Shown: positions 25,561 to 44,116, counted from the first letter of the stretch. The stretch is 64,000 bases of DNA from Tenrec ecaudatus (GCF_050624435.1 NC_134539.1:143936025-144000024); one strand, 5' to 3'. A program made the numbers and translations. The notes: generated from the letters alone by a model not told the origin.

Positions 25561-25852
25561 ACAACCCCCCTTGATCGTTAGCCCACCGCTTGGCCGGTGA
25601 GATTATTAGAAAAAAATCAGCTGAAGGATCTCATTTACCGAGAGGAAACAGAGCACGGCTTGGTACCGGGAAGCCAGCAGAAAGCATCACCCATGTTACG
25701 CCCTTGATGACATCAAATGTCATCGACAACCAGAGCCGTTTCAGGTTACCCGAGGTTCATGCTCATCAATTATGTTGCGTTCTTCTTCATTTGCAACTCG
25801 ACAACCACAAATTGGAGACCACAAAGCCATAATGAAAGGGTGGAATTTAATC

Positions 25853-25858
25853 TTTATT
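25853..25858 (-). terminator. KPNA2 polyadenylation signal AATAAA
   Basis: TTTATT on the plus strand reads AATAAA on the minus strand, about 235 nt downstream of the KPNA2 stop codon and followed by AT-rich sequence. Confidence 0.8.
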
Positions 25859-26093
25859 TACAGGACACTGCAAGATATGAAATTCCACACAGAAACAAGA
25901 AACCCACTGATAGAGGAGACAGGCTTCCTACAGTATATACAGTCTGGAACTGTTCAAGTATAGTTCTTTGTAAAAAGTGCTACATAAACAAATCACATTT
26001 ATAAAGAGTTTCTTAGTAGAGAAAGAATTAAGACAAACTTATACCGAAGAACAAGGTACACAACAAACAACCTTAGGATTCAGCTGTACAATC

Positions 26094-32547
<6,454 letters not shown>

Positions 32548-33892
32548 GGTTGTGAGACAAAGGGAGAAAACTAGAAGACGGGGAGAGAGGGGAAGGAAAA
32601 CGATTTTTAGCCTTATAGTGTCTCATGAATACATTTTCCAAACGTATGTACAAACCACACTTTATGTAGTAAACCAAACCGACAAATAAAAACCAACCCC
32701 ACCGCCCAAGTTAATCCCGCCTCCTGGCTACCAGAGTAGAAGTGCTTCCAGCAGGCCTGGAAATCCTTACAGAGCAGACTGCCACCTCCGTCTCCCCAGA
32801 CATGCTGGCAGCCCAGACTGGTGGGTCAGTCTTGCACGTAGCAGCCAAGTGGTTAAGCACCCCACCACCAGCGGCGGAACCTCATGTCTCCAGCCTGAGG
32901 AAAGCTTTTTGACCAGTCCCTTCCCCTCCAAAGAGCCAAGACCTTAAGCAAAATATAATGCGAACCTCTTACGTCATTTTCAATTTCCTAGTATTTTAAT
33001 TATAAGTCATTTTTAAAAAAAACCCAGAAAGAAGTGGAACCGCAACGTTCTAAGCAGGCCAAGACCCAGACATCACCTCAACGTGTTATCAACGCAGAAA
33101 AATGAGTGCGCTCGGCCATTCTGACGGGCGACGCCGTTACAAGCGCGCATCACAGCCCGGACAGCCGCAGCCTGGCCACCGCGGCTGGACTCGAGTCCAG
33201 ACGGGTCACTGAAAACCAGGTGGTGAGGCCGCCCCATCTCCCAGTGGAGGCCTCCGTCCTCGAGTTCATCGATTCGGGTCACCGGGCGCCTCGCTCCCCG
33301 AGTCTTTCCACTGTTTGGGTCCCCAAATGGCCGAAATCGGGTCATTTTCCGCCGCCGGGGCTCCCCCGCGACCGTTTTGGAGCCTGCCCAGTCAACAATG
33401 GGAGCGGGTGACGGTGACGCCGGCCGGCGCCCCGCACCCCGTTTTTCATCCCAGGGGGTTCCCGAGCGGAGGCTCCTAAGGAGGCCGACAGCGGCTGCGC
33501 CTCCCCGCGGCCTTCAGCTCCATCTCGGCGCCCAGCCAGGCGGAGCCCCCTCGCGACCTGCCCAGCACCCCCGCCGGCGGAACCCCGCCGGCCGCCGGGC
33601 AAGGACGTGCCGCGAAAGGCCCTCCGCATCCCCGCCCGGCCCAGGCCCCGGCGCCGGTCCGAGGGGCGGGTGGGGCCGAGAGCCGGGCCCCGGGCCCCCG
33701 CCCTGGCCCTGCGGCGCTGAGGGTCTCCCGTGACCGTTAGTCGGGCCTCGGCGCCCGGAAGCGCAGGCCCCACGCCGCGACCAGCGCTCCGAGGCCTCCT
33801 TCACTCGAGGAGGCCGGAGCCGGCGCCGCGCCTGCCGCCCCCGCGCGGGGGGTGCGCCGGGGGGCCCGTTGCCGCTGCGGCCTGCCTCGTAC

Positions 33893-33990
33893 CTGCGGAT
33901 CGCCGGACTTCCCCCAAGGCAGAGCGACGGCTCAGCGGCTGCAGGTCGGACGCCTCACTCGTCGCCCACTGCGGCGCTGACCGGAGACAG
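33893..33990 (-). other. KPNA2: KPNA2 non-coding exon 1 (5' UTR), 5' end approximate
   Basis: The donor CAG followed by GTACGAGG sits at 33893/33892 on the minus strand, just inside the CpG island and downstream of the CCAAT/TTTAAA block. It would splice to exon 2 at 32570 across a 1.3-kb GC-rich intron. The transcription start was not directly visible; about 33990 is a guess from promoter spacing. Confidence 0.65.
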
Positions 33991-34017
33991 TATGGCTCGT
34001 GCAGCCGGCCGGCGCGA

Positions 34018-34082
34018 TTTAAATTTCCCGGTGACCCAGCACTCCGATTGGCTGGTTCGAGCCGAAGCTATGTCTTCATTGG
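34018..34082 (-). promoter_or_regulatory. KPNA2 core promoter: two CCAAT boxes and a CHR-like TTTAAA
   Basis: Inverted CCAAT (ATTGG on plus) at 34078-34082 and 34047-34051 are 31 bp apart, and TTTAAA at 34018-34023 lies about 24 bp further downstream. Paired NF-Y sites with about 31-bp spacing plus a CHR-type element (TTTGAA and variants) are known features of G2/M genes controlled by DREAM/MuvB, and KPNA2 is proliferation-linked. That these sites work here is inference. Confidence 0.6.
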
Positions 34083-34414
34083 TGGATTTGAAAAACACGT
34101 TAGGAAGAGGGGGGTCAAAGGGCCTAAGGGGGGGGAAACCGTAAGGTAACATCGCGAGATGTGAAGCACCCCCCCCTCCTCCCTCGCCCCCGACACACAC
34201 CCCGCCCGCATCTGACGTTCCCAAAGCACCTTGCATTGCGGTGTCCAGTGGGAGGACTGCAGATCCAGGCAGGCAGTGTGCTGGAGCCTCGCTCTCAGGG
34301 TTTGTAATGGCTTCTCTGTAGGTTGCTCTTGGCTTTGGCCAAGTACCTCACAATGATTCTCAAAGTCATTCTTTGAAAGCTTTAAAAAAATTTTTTTGAA
34401 AGCATCTTTTTAAA

Positions 34415-34640
34415 AACAGTTTTATTGGCATATAGTTCACAGATCATTGGGCTCAATCACACTGAGAACGGTTGTACAATCATCACCACAACCAATTTCA
34501 GAATATTATCTTCCTTCTTAGATTCATCTTTATTAGCTACCCATTTTTCCCCAACCTCCCCTCCCATTCCCCTGAAGAGCCATTCATCCAGTCACTGTCT
34601 CTAACAGATTCACCTATCCTGGATTTCATGTGCAGAAAAA
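34415..34640 (-). mobile_element. Older L1 3' UTR fragment
   Basis: TTTTATTGGCATATAGTTCA followed by GTACAATCATCACCACAACC, the pattern of mammalian L1M 3' UTRs in reverse. Confidence 0.65.
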
Positions 34641-34934
34641 CATTTTTAACAAACCTAGCAACAATCACAGGAAAACAGAAAAACTTCATTCGAAAAGAAA
34701 ATAGAAAATTAGTAAAAACTAGAACATATTTGAAATTGGATCAGAGGGAAACCAAATGATAAGGTGTTACATTTTAACCTACCCGCACTTGCAATAATCT
34801 ACTTTCCAACGCACTCTGCATGATAACAAGGCTCTTCACATTCCCGGTCTGTGTGCACAGGGAATTCAGCAGAGGCTTAACCCATGTGCATTTCTGTCTT
34901 TTTTTTTTTACATATACACATGTATATGTATGAT

Positions 34935-35375
34935 TTTTAAAAATCATTTTATTGGGGGCTTTTACAACTCTTGCTACAAACAATATATCAATGGTAACCA
35001 AGATATTCATACATAGATTCCATCATTATTTTCTAGACATTTACTTTCCATTGAGCCCTTGGGATCAGCTCTTTTTTCCCTTCCCTCCTCCCACACCCCC
35101 CAACTCTCATGGCCCCCTGATAGATTGTAGATTGTTAATTATTTTCAAATTTCTCACCCTCTGTCTCCCTTCCCTTCTGGCTGGGGGTGTGTGGTCATGT
35201 GCCATTCATTGCGATCGGTGACCCCCTCCCTCCCCATCTCTTCCCCCCTTCGCCCTACTCGTCTGGGATCTCTATTCCCATTCCTGGTTCCATGTGTTGT
35301 GAGTTTTATCTCTTGCCTATACCTACGCACATGCTCCCGTCTAGTCTAGCTTAGGAGACGGCACTGAGGTCGTGA

Positions 35376-35412
<37 letters not shown>

Positions 35413-36330
35413 CCTCCAGGGAACAGAGGTATATTGTGTGACCCATTAGTGCTCTATTGCACCCTGATTGCCTCACCCCCTCCCTGCGACCCCTCTGTGG
35501 GGGGATGTTCCATTGTCCATAGATGGGCTTTGGGTCTCCACTCCAACCCCCCTCCATTCTCACCAGTGCATTTTTCTGTTTGTTTACTGTTTACTGTGAA
35601 TCTTATGATGCCTGTTGCCCAGTCTCGATGACACCTCATGATCTCACTGACTGGTGTGCTTCTTCCATGTGGGCTTGTTGCTTCACTGTTGGATGGCCGC
35701 TTGTTTAACTTCAAGCCTTTAAGACCCCAGGCACTATATCTTTTAATAGCCAGGCACCATCCTCTGTCTTCACCACATCTGCTTATGCACCCATTTTCTC
35801 TTCAGCGATCCATCGTAGGAGGAGTTGAGCATCACCAAATGCCAGTTTGTTAGAACAAAATGTTCTTGTATTGAAGGAAGTTATGAGCCGAGACTCAAGG
35901 CCCATCTGCAGTTTTAGTGTATTGCCTGATAAATATATGTACACAGGCCAATACCACTACTGTTATGCATTAATGTATTTGCATAAGTGTACACCTCTGT
36001 TAATCTCCCTATCTATGCCTCTGCTTCCTAGAGCTTGCCTCTGTTTCCTTTTGCCTCCTCCTGCCCGCCATTACTTTCCCCCTTCTTCCACCTCTTAGCG
36101 CTTCCTCTCCACTAGCTTGGTGTTGCTCTAATACTCACAGGATCTCTACCCTCTCCTAGATGCTGGTTCCGCTTCCCTAGTTGTGCCCCTGTGTCATCCA
36201 CTCACCCCCCACTTCTCTCCACCTCCTTCTTCCCCCTCTACCTTCCAGGACCATTGGCCCCCTTGCCTTCTTTATATGTATGATTTTTACACATTGCTTT
36301 TTTTTAACCATTTGAGAATAGACTGTATAA
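34935..36330 (-). mobile_element. L1 3'-UTR copy, long divergent subfamily with (TG)n
   Basis: Minus-strand copy with one tandem module (35620-35860), a (TG)n microsatellite at 35380-35409 in the position of a variable tract, and a further 450 bp of pyrimidine-rich sequence (35980-36260) matching the GA-rich part of the 17-18 kb element. Confidence 0.75.
35380..35409 (+). repeat. (TG)n microsatellite in L1 copy
   Basis: About 15 GT units within the divergent L1 3' UTR. Confidence 0.92.
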
Positions 36331-37189
36331 ATCATGTGCCTTTATCCCCAAATCCTTCAGTATGTATTGTCTAAGAATAAAAATGTCCTCTTGTATAACC
36401 ACAGTGTGATAATCAAATTCATAAAATCGATTTTGATGTCAATGTTTACAGTCCATTTTCAAGTGTTAGTGTTACCACTGCTCTCAATAACCTTCTGTGT
36501 CATGTTTTATACATTACTGTATAAATGTTTGCATTTCCTGGTCTTATAATAATATGTTTTAAAAAGATTTAGGCTGTTTTTATTTTTTGCTTCAATTTTT
36601 CTATATTCTAAAATAAAATTATTCTAGAAAATGTATGTTTCTTTTGTATCAATAAATTCAAACAGGCTCATCCATGCCAGACCCATTCATTTGGTAGCAG
36701 CCCAGGAGATTTATCTAGAAGGGGCTGAGCCTGCTCTCAAGCTTCCCTATCACCATAACACCACTCCTCTGGGCTTGGAAATGTGAAAGGAATTCATGCC
36801 TACAGCAATGAGCCCAGGACTTTCTCCTGGCTGCTGGGAATGGGTCGAAAGTAGGCACGTGACCTAAATTCATCCTGCTACGAAGCCTATGCCTTTTGTT
36901 CCTCTGCGGAAGGTTGGAAAGCTCCCATTGTTCTTCTGTACAGAAGAGGTAGGAGCCCTAGAATTCTGAATAAGAAAACTGTCGAAATGCCAAACCAGAA
37001 CCCTGCCTGCCTCTAAAGATTGCAATTACATGACTTAGCACTAACAAGATCCAATACATCTCCTTGTTATTTGAGCTAGTTAAATCGAGTTTTTCTACTG
37101 CTGCAAAATACCGGGTTTCACGTGCCCTCTACGTGTTCACAGGCATGAAGACAGGCTGAATAGTCACAACGCTGCAGGGTTTTTACTGC
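36331..37189. other. No gene seen
   Basis: AT-rich sequence with several AATAAA-like motifs; no gene recognised. Confidence 0.55.
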
Positions 37190-37300
37190 CTTGTTTCACA
37201 GAGGAGCGGAGGGTGATCATGAGTGATTAGGTAACTTGTCCAGGATGAGACAGACAGTAAATGAGTCAAAATTTAGGTCCCCTGCACCCCAAGTCTATTT
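37190..37300 (+). mobile_element. MIR SINE
   Basis: CACAGAGGAGCGGAGGGTGA ... GGTAACTTGTCCAGGATGAG matches the MIR core. Confidence 0.65.
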
Positions 37301-37560
37301 CCAGGATCCCTGCCCTCAACCAGTAGTCTACACTTGCCCCTGATGAGTCACCATGCCCTCCAAGTTCAGGAGAGGAACCCGTCCGGCTTCCATCCATCAG
37401 TACATTCCACCCCCTGACCCAGCACGATGCTGGCTCTGCCTGTGGGTTTCTGGATGACATCACTTGATGTAAACCCCTTTGCATTAAGCCAATTTGAGTG
37501 GCGCTTTGTGTCATTTGCCTGTAAAACATTGTTCTGGGACACGAAGATTCTTAACCTACA

Positions 37561-37645
37561 GTAGAATGTAAGCTTCATGAGGGCAAGGAACAGTGTCTAG
37601 CACATGTGAGTACAAAATAAATATTTATTCGATGAGTGAACGATC
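37561..37645 (+). mobile_element. L2 LINE 3' end
   Basis: AGAATGTAAGCTTCATGAGG ... CTAGCACATG ... AAATAAATATTTATTCGATG is the conserved L2 3' terminus. Confidence 0.8.
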
Positions 37646-37866
37646 GAGTAGAAACTTGATTATGTAGAGAATTTAAATTTGAGATGAGATGGATGGCATA
37701 ATTGCTCTCTGAAGCTGAGGCTTGGTTAGCTATGTGGCCGAAGGGAGGGATGTTAGGTTTAGAAAGAGAAAATGAACAGAGCCATAACCAATGGATGGAC
37801 TGATGGCATATTTGATCAGACTCACGGTTCCTTACACATCCAAGGACTTGTAGCCGTATTTCGTGA

Positions 37867-38050
37867 GGAGCCTTGTAGGCGCTGTGGGCTGGGCGGCTGA
37901 GCTCTGGCAGGAATCTCAACTGTGCAAACCCACCAGTGGCTCTAGGGGACGCAGATGCTGCTATCTGCTCTGAGAAAGATTGAGGCTCTTTGAAACCTTG
38001 TGTAGGGTTGCCGTGAGTCAGGCTCAACGCATTGGCAGTGGGTTTGGAAG
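37867..38050 (+). mobile_element. AfroSINE
   Basis: GAGGAGCCTTGTAGGCGCTG ... CAAACCCACCAGTGGC ... GCATTGGCAGTGGGTTTGG. Confidence 0.8.
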
Positions 38051-39228
38051 ATCTGTATTTTATAACCAGATAATTATATTATCAGCATCCTATAAGAAAA
38101 TGACCGAGAACTTCACAGCAAAATGGAAATGGTTACAGGAGAACTATAGCCGACTTATACATAAAATATTGAGTTTTACTGAGAAGTGAAATATTAAAAA
38201 TGAGATGATATTTTCGAGGGGGAGTCATGATTTTGGTGACAGATAATATTTAGTGCAGTAGGGGTTTGGAGAAGTAGATATGCTCTCATCTACTGTTAGA
38301 GGGAATGCAAACTGTGTTATTTCTGGTGTGTCTACAAAAATGGGGCAAGTGCTGGACCACCTCTAACTTCACTGGGGGAGAGGAGGAGAATCACTATCAG
38401 CAGCAGCCCAAGGCTATTTCCACATGGCCCCTTGGCCTCTGCCCTCTCAGACAATATTATAGCGTTTTTATTGCAGCTGATAAATACCCAAAGGACATGC
38501 CTCTCCACCACAGGCCTCAGCCCCAAAGTGCTGAGCTCTAGCTCAAAGGTCAGCAAACTTACCTCCTCGATTAAGTGCTTGGAGGCCCCCAACTCTCCAA
38601 GCCAGCCCCGAAGGCACTCAGTTCCTCTCCCTCTGTGGGTTAAGAAGCCCACCACTCTTGCCTTATGCTCTGGTTCATGGTTCTGCTGCTGCTCATCTTA
38701 TACTACTTCCCTGGGGTCTCGGCTGCCTATCCCTGGATTCAGGAGGTTCAATGTGCAAGAATTTGGGATCCAAACAACACACCCCACTCCTGGCTCTTCA
38801 TTCTTGATGCCAATGCTCCCCCTGATGCGTCTAAAATGGCTCACGTGAAACCCAGGAGGAAGGCAAACTAATCAGCCTCCTGGGTAGAGTTCCAAGTTTT
38901 TACACTCACAAGGAACTCAGTTCATAATCACAACTAACACATATTATCCTACCGGCAAGCCTACCAACCTATCTCCCCTCGCTTCTGTTACCCATCAGGT
39001 AAAAGTATGTGTGTAGAGCTTACAACACATTGTCGTATGGTAGACAGCAGCAAAAAAAGCTGGAAACAGCTCAATGTCTTCGTAGATACAGATGGCATCT
39101 GATAAGTTCTGTTCTTTCTCTCAGCTCTGGTTAGTCAGATTTTCCAGGAAGCTAGTGAAGCACAAGTGTCAGGGTCTGTTACTCACAAATACTCCTTCCC
39201 TGACCCTGGCGTGGCTTTAACACTGTGC
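38051..39228. other. No gene assigned
   Basis: 38432-38848 is open for 138 codons but has no recognised domain, and the region has an unassigned-repeat look. Confidence 0.45.
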
Positions 39229-39913
39229 TTGTCTGTTGTTGTTGGTGGTGGTGGTGCCATCAAGTCAGTCCAATACATCAGTGTACAGTGATTCTCTCTA
39301 TACAGCACAACACAGCACTACCCCACCCTGTGTCCACCTCACAGTCCTTGTGATGTTTTGGCCTCTGGTTGCAGCCACTGTGTCAATCGACCTCATGGAG
39401 GGCATTCTTTGTCTCCGACCCACTGTTTTACCAGGTGTGATGTCCTTTGCCAGGGACTGGTGCCTCTTGATGACAGGTCCCAAGAGTGTGAGATGAAGTC
39501 TCACCATCCTTGCTTCTAAGGAACATACTCACTGTACTTCTCCCACGATGGATGTGTTCTTCTGGCAGACCATGATCAGTGCACGATCGTCACCGACACC
39601 GTCGTTCACCCGCACGAGTTCTTCTGTCTTCCTTATTGGCTGTCCAGCTTTTGTCTGCAGATGGAGCCGCCGAAAACACCCTGCTTTCAGGCACATTTCT
39701 TCTTCTTCAGAAGTGATGCCTTTTCTCTTTAACACTATAAGATTTGGGAAGCAGACTTACCCAGTGCACTATGTCTGTTGATGTCTTGACAGCTGCTTCC
39801 CTGGGCACTGGTTGTAGATCCAAGTAAAATGAAATCCTTGGCAATTAAAATCTTTTATTGATGTATCATGATGTTGCTTACTGTTGGGAAGATATTTGTT
39901 TGATGTTGCACTG
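39229..39913 (-). mobile_element. RTE/BovB-type LINE 3' half, part 1
   Basis: Minus-strand RTE from its 3' end (TTGTTGTTGGTGGTGG... CCATCAAGTCAG) into the RT C-terminal region. Interrupted at 39914 by a solo LTR and continued at 40547. Confidence 0.85.
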
Positions 39914-40546
39914 TGTGGTAGTTACATAATCTGGTGTCAATTTGGGACTTGAGAGGATTAAGAGTGAAGGGGTGGAGTGTAGTCTGTCAATCGGATCATA
40001 GCCAATGAGGCCTCTGACTGAGCATGGCTTTCTCCTGAGAATTCTGGGAAATCTGGTTTTTCCTCTTTGGAGGTAGGAGAGACTCTTGGATCACTCCCTT
40101 GGAGACTCTCTACTGACAAGGCTGACTCCCTGCAAGACATCCCTGAGGAGGAACCACATGGACCTACACTGATGCAGCCCTGGGAGCTGGAGAAGCCACA
40201 TGGACCTACTATCCATGGCCCACATGGATGCAACCAGACCTCTGAAGCTAGAGAAGCCACATAGAGGCCCTGGCAGCTTTGAGTTGCTGACACTGCCGCT
40301 CGATCCAGAAAACTTCCAACCCACTGGCCTGTGATCTTCCTGCATTCGGCATCATTTCATGTATTTCGTGAGTCTGAGGAGGACCTTATAGATAGGTATC
40401 AGCCATATGGGCTCATATCGGACTTAGGGACTTGATCTGGACTGGGAAGTTTTCTCAATATTCAACTGCTCTTGTACATAAACCTCTTTCTTATATACAT
40501 ATGCGTGTTTATGAATTTGTTTCTCTGGTCTCCCCGGACTAACACA
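39914..40546 (+). mobile_element. Solo LTR fossil, same family, inside an RTE
   Basis: 633 bp from TGTGGTAGTTACATAATC to GGACTAACACA with 5-bp flanks CACTG and AACTG. The RTE sequence rejoins across it, confirming both ends. No internal viral sequence remains. Confidence 0.7.
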
Positions 40547-40790
40547 AACTGTACTTGAAGGCTGTAATCTTTGTTCTTCATCAGTTAAATGCCTCAAATC
40601 CTGCTGGCTTTCAACAAGGAAGGAGTGCTGGCTGCACAGCACATATTGTTAATGAGCTTTCCTCCATTCCAGATGCCACGTCTCCCTCATGTAGCCCAGC
40701 TCCCGAGCTTAGTTGTAGTTGTTGGAGAACGGGATGGGGATGCCCTGTGGTTTCATATTAGGAAAGGTGTGTGTCATGGTTTGTTTCTGG
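40547..40790 (-). mobile_element. RTE/BovB-type LINE 3' half, part 2
   Basis: Continues the same RTE after the LTR (GGCTGTAATCTTTGTTCTTCATCAG and following), through the region around the RT catalytic motif. Degenerate. Confidence 0.75.
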
Positions 40791-41074
40791 GTGTCTGTTT
40801 TCCTTCAGCAATTTGCTTTAAAGGCTGGAGGTTGGAAACTAAGGTTGCAAAGGTGCCAGCTGGGCTGGGCATGCTCTCCTGTCAGTTCTGGAGACAACGC
40901 CTCCTTCATCTCTTTTAGCTCCTGGCAGCCGCAGGCATTTCTTGGTGGTCCTTGCCTTTAGGCAGATCTTCCCAATGCCCATGTGCATTTCTTTCCTGGT
41001 GTGTATGTTGGCTTTTTAGAAGACACCACTCACAAGAGTCGTTTTGTTTCACATCCTTTGACATGCTATCAGGA

Positions 41075-41225
41075 GAGACGGTAGAAAAGAGGAAGACTCT
41101 GGACGAGATGGATGGATACAGCAGTGGCCACAATAGCTTCAAACAGAGCAACGTTAAGAAGATGCTGCTGGACCAGGTAGGGTTTCGTTCTGTTGTCCAC
41201 AAACGTTGCTATGAGACAGAACCGA
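41075..41225 (+). mobile_element. RTE/BovB-type LINE 3' end fragment
   Basis: Matches the last ~150 bp of the RTE family (AGGAAGACTCTGGACGAGATG, then TTTCGTTCTGTTGTCCACA, GCTATGAGACAGAACCG). Abuts an AfroSINE. Confidence 0.75.
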
Positions 41226-41261
41226 AAGATGACCCACAAGAGACTAGATCTGAGACTCACC

Positions 41262-41462
41262 CTACTCCAGTGGTGCAGTGATTATGCATTAGGCTCCAAA
41301 TCTCAAAGCCAGCAGTTCAAAACCACCAGCTGTTCTGTGGGAGAAAGATGAGGTTTTCTACTCCCACGAACATTTCCAGTCTCGGAAAGTCCCAGGGGCA
41401 GTTCTACCCTGTCTTCTAGGCTCACAATGAGTCTGCATCAACTCGATGGCGGTGAGTTTGGT
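41262..41462 (+). mobile_element. AfroSINE, full length
   Basis: CTACTCCAGTGGTGCAGTGA, CCAGCAGTTCAAAACCACC, AACTCGATGGCGGTGAGTTT. Confidence 0.85.
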
Positions 41463-41845
41463 TTAATTTTAAAAGTGAGTGCTGGGAAGAATGAAAGGAA
41501 AGTCTCCACCCCCAGCTCACTTTACACTTTCCTGGGAAAGCTCAGATGCCAGGTCACTCCCAGGAATCTCAGAAGCTGGAGTGCATACAATTTCTCTCTG
41601 GGTTGCGGCCATTAGACAACTCAGCTTTCTTCGCTAGGTGTTTCCTTTCAAGATCGGAAATCACAAGAGAGAACAACCAAATGTCTGGTGTGAATCAGGG
41701 CCACCCCTTGGACCAAACGCAGTAGAAGCTCAGGATGTGGGCAACTGAGGAGCTGAACTTGGATCTAGGCCTGTCTGTGGCGGGGAGAAAAGGGAAGGTC
41801 AGGGCATATCACTTACTTATAGTTTGCTTTGCTTCCTGATTGTCA

Positions 41846-41945
41846 ATCAAGCATCTAGTTGATTCTGACTCCCGGGCAACTTACAGTTTATACACTCTAC
41901 TACTAACCTACACGCTGGTAGTTTAAACTCAAGTTGGCAACCTAG
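41846..41945. repeat. AfroSINE-related composite repeat
   Basis: GTTGATTCTGACTCCCGGGC then CTACTACTAACCTACACGCTGG. The same composite lies at 49086-49172 and more distantly near 47405. It joins a SINE tail-like and head-like piece in an unusual order. Confidence 0.5.
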
Positions 41946-42109
41946 TAGATCTATGCTGAGCAGAAGAAGACATTTGCAAAGAATTCTGCAAAGAAGTGAC
42001 GATGGGAGAAAACCGACAGCTGCCCGCTCCTTGGTCATTCAGCACAGAAGTGCACCCTTTTCACACAGGACCAGGGCACTGCTACTGTTGTTGTTAAGGT
42101 GTCATCCAG

Positions 42110-42751
42110 TGTCAGGGGAAGCCAGCCCCTAACACATCATTACGGGTCCGGTAGGCGCAATTGTACAGCGATAATAAGTAAAGATCATAGTAAAGTTATT
42201 GAGAGCATGAGAGATAGAAGTGAAGTATTGAAATAAATGGAGTCAGTCACAATTCATGGTAGCGTGCTCACCTCATCCCCGCATGATGGTCCACGTGGAG
42301 GGAGAGAGCGATTTAATGCTAGTCCAGGCCTTTTATATTCTCTGGGGACGTGCAAGCCCCCTAATTACAGGTGAGGACACATGTCACTGGAAGGGGGTGT
42401 CCTATGGGTAATACAGTAATGAGAGGGGGGTGGTCTGGGGACATACACGCAATAGGAAGGGGAGGGATTGGGGTTATACATGTGACAAGATGGGCAGATC
42501 CTAGGTTTAGGATGGTGGCTTAACTTTGACCTATTCCCTAGATCTCCATAGGAATCATTATCAGTAGGGTGTAAACCCCACCTTCTGGAACCAAATAGAT
42601 GTCTGCAGGCATCCATTGTCTGTAACAGCAGGGAGTGGGGCCTGCCATATAGTCTGGCAACTAACTGATCGTGCTCTGGGAGGATGTCTGACCATCTGGC
42701 TTCCCTCCACGATCCAGTAGGTCCAGACCTACAGGGACCCGGCCTGCCACA
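42110..42751 (-). mobile_element. Solo LTR fossil of a second ERV family (betaretrovirus-like), in RTE
   Basis: On the minus strand it runs TGTGGCAGG to CCTGACA (642 bp) with a TATAAAAG box at 42337-42330 and a possible ATTAAA signal shortly after, in normal LTR order. The RTE rejoins across it but some 30 bp of target are missing and no clear target duplication is seen. It looks whole as a solo LTR. Class assignment is tentative. Confidence 0.65.
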
Positions 42752-43730
42752 GAACTAAACACTGCCCGGTCCTGTGCCAGTCTCACAACTGTTCCTAATG
42801 CTTGAGCCTATTGTGACAGCCAATGTGTCAAGCCATCTCCTTGAGGAACTTCCTCTTTTTTGCTGCTGCCTCTACTTTACCAAGTATTCTGGCCACACTT
42901 CTTCCCAGACAGATTCATTGATCCTTTTGGAAGTTCATGGTACTTTCAAAATTCTTCACCAGCACCACAATTCAAAAGCTTCCGATATTCTTTGGTCTTC
43001 CTTATTCAGTGTCCAACTGTCACTTGCATATGAGGCAATTGAAAATATCATGACTCGGGTTAGGTGCATCTTTAGCCCTCAAAGTAACATCCCTGCTTTG
43101 CAATATTGTAAAGAGGTCTTTTGCAAAAGATATACTCAGTGCACTGCGTCCTTTGATCTCCTGACTGCTGCATCCTTGAGCATCGACTGGATCGAAACAC
43201 GGCAAAAGTCTTGGCAACTTCAATCATTTCTTCACTTATCATGGTATTACCTATTGGCCCAGTTCTGAGGACTTTATTCTTATTTACACTGAGTTGTCAT
43301 CCACACTGAAGGCTGCCATCTTTAATCGTCATCAGCAAGTGCTTCAAGTCCTCCTCACTTTCAGCAAGCAAGGTTGTGTCACCCGCATATTGCAGGTTAG
43401 CATGCCCCTTTCTTCTTCATGGAAGTCAGCTTCTCGGATGATTTTCTCAGCAAGAAGATCGGATAAGTATGGTGAGAGGATACATCTCTGACACACACAC
43501 CTTTCCTGATTTTAAACCATGAAGCATTCACACAACTGCCTCTTAAGCCGGGTACAAGTTCCACATGAGTACAATGAAGTGTCTTGGGATTCCCATTCTT
43601 CTCAAGGTTGTGCACCGTTTATGATCCACATAGTTGAATGACTTTGCAAGGTCAATAAAAACACAAGTAAACATTTTTCTGGTATTCTCTGCTTTCAGCT
43701 AAGAGCTATCTGATGTCAGAATGTCGTTGG

Positions 43731-44116
43731 TCCGTCGAAGGTCTCAGTCAGGCAAGTGGTGAATGAGATGTTCCCTAAGGGTGCCGGGCCCTACGTGGCC
43801 CTGCACGAAGCAGGGGACAGCGCCTGGTTGTTGAGGGACTTGGCTGCCAATAAGAAGGCCATGCACACCGACTTCTTCAATAAATTTGAGGATCCCTTGT
43901 TCAGTGAGCTGCCCAGCAGCGCCGGGGTCGCACAGCAGAATAGGGGATGCAGAGAACCCCTGCAGGCAGCCAAGGACATGGGTCATACTTGACCAGGAGG
44001 AAGAAGAGTGGCCTGTCCTTGCTGTCAGGGTCAGGCATGCTCATCTCCAAATGTGACCAGCCTTCTCTGGATTTCAATTAAAAACAAAACGAAACAAGGA
44101 ACAGCAACAACTAAAA
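43731..44116 (+). pseudogene. COPS9 (MYEOV2) processed pseudogene
   Basis: One intronless frame reads [20 protein letters not shown] and, further on, [19 protein letters not shown], a clear match to the small acidic COP9-signalosome subunit COPS9 as I remember it (EMFPEGAGPYVDLDEAGG, DLAANEKAVHADFFNDFED). The normal start codon region is altered and the acidic C-terminal tail (LFDDDD) is lost. About 120 bp of 3' UTR follows, with AATTAAA and an A-rich tail. Flanking AATGTCGTTGG (43720-43730) and AATGTCCGTGG (44117-44127) look like a target-site duplication, so this is an LINE-made retrocopy landed in an RTE. Confidence 0.87.

Larger units (their letters stand above)
33100..34140. promoter_or_regulatory. 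CpG island over KPNA2 promoter, exon 1 and intron 1
   Basis: A roughly 1-kb block of very high GC and frequent CpG, sharply bounded by AT-rich DNA on both sides. Long open frames on both strands here are GC artefacts, not genes. No divergent gene start was recognised on the plus strand. Confidence 0.85.

Noticed and set aside
1-25800. AMZ2 or other genes downstream of KPNA2
   Set aside because: Neighbouring genes expected from human order were looked for by remembered protein motifs; none seen, consistent with a large gap there.
33342-34149. Several long frames on both strands in the KPNA2 CpG island
   Set aside because: GC-rich non-coding exon 1, intron 1 and promoter; no domain or splice logic.
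38432-38848. 138-codon plus-strand frame
   Set aside because: No domain, no splice or promoter context; composition looks like a repeat.
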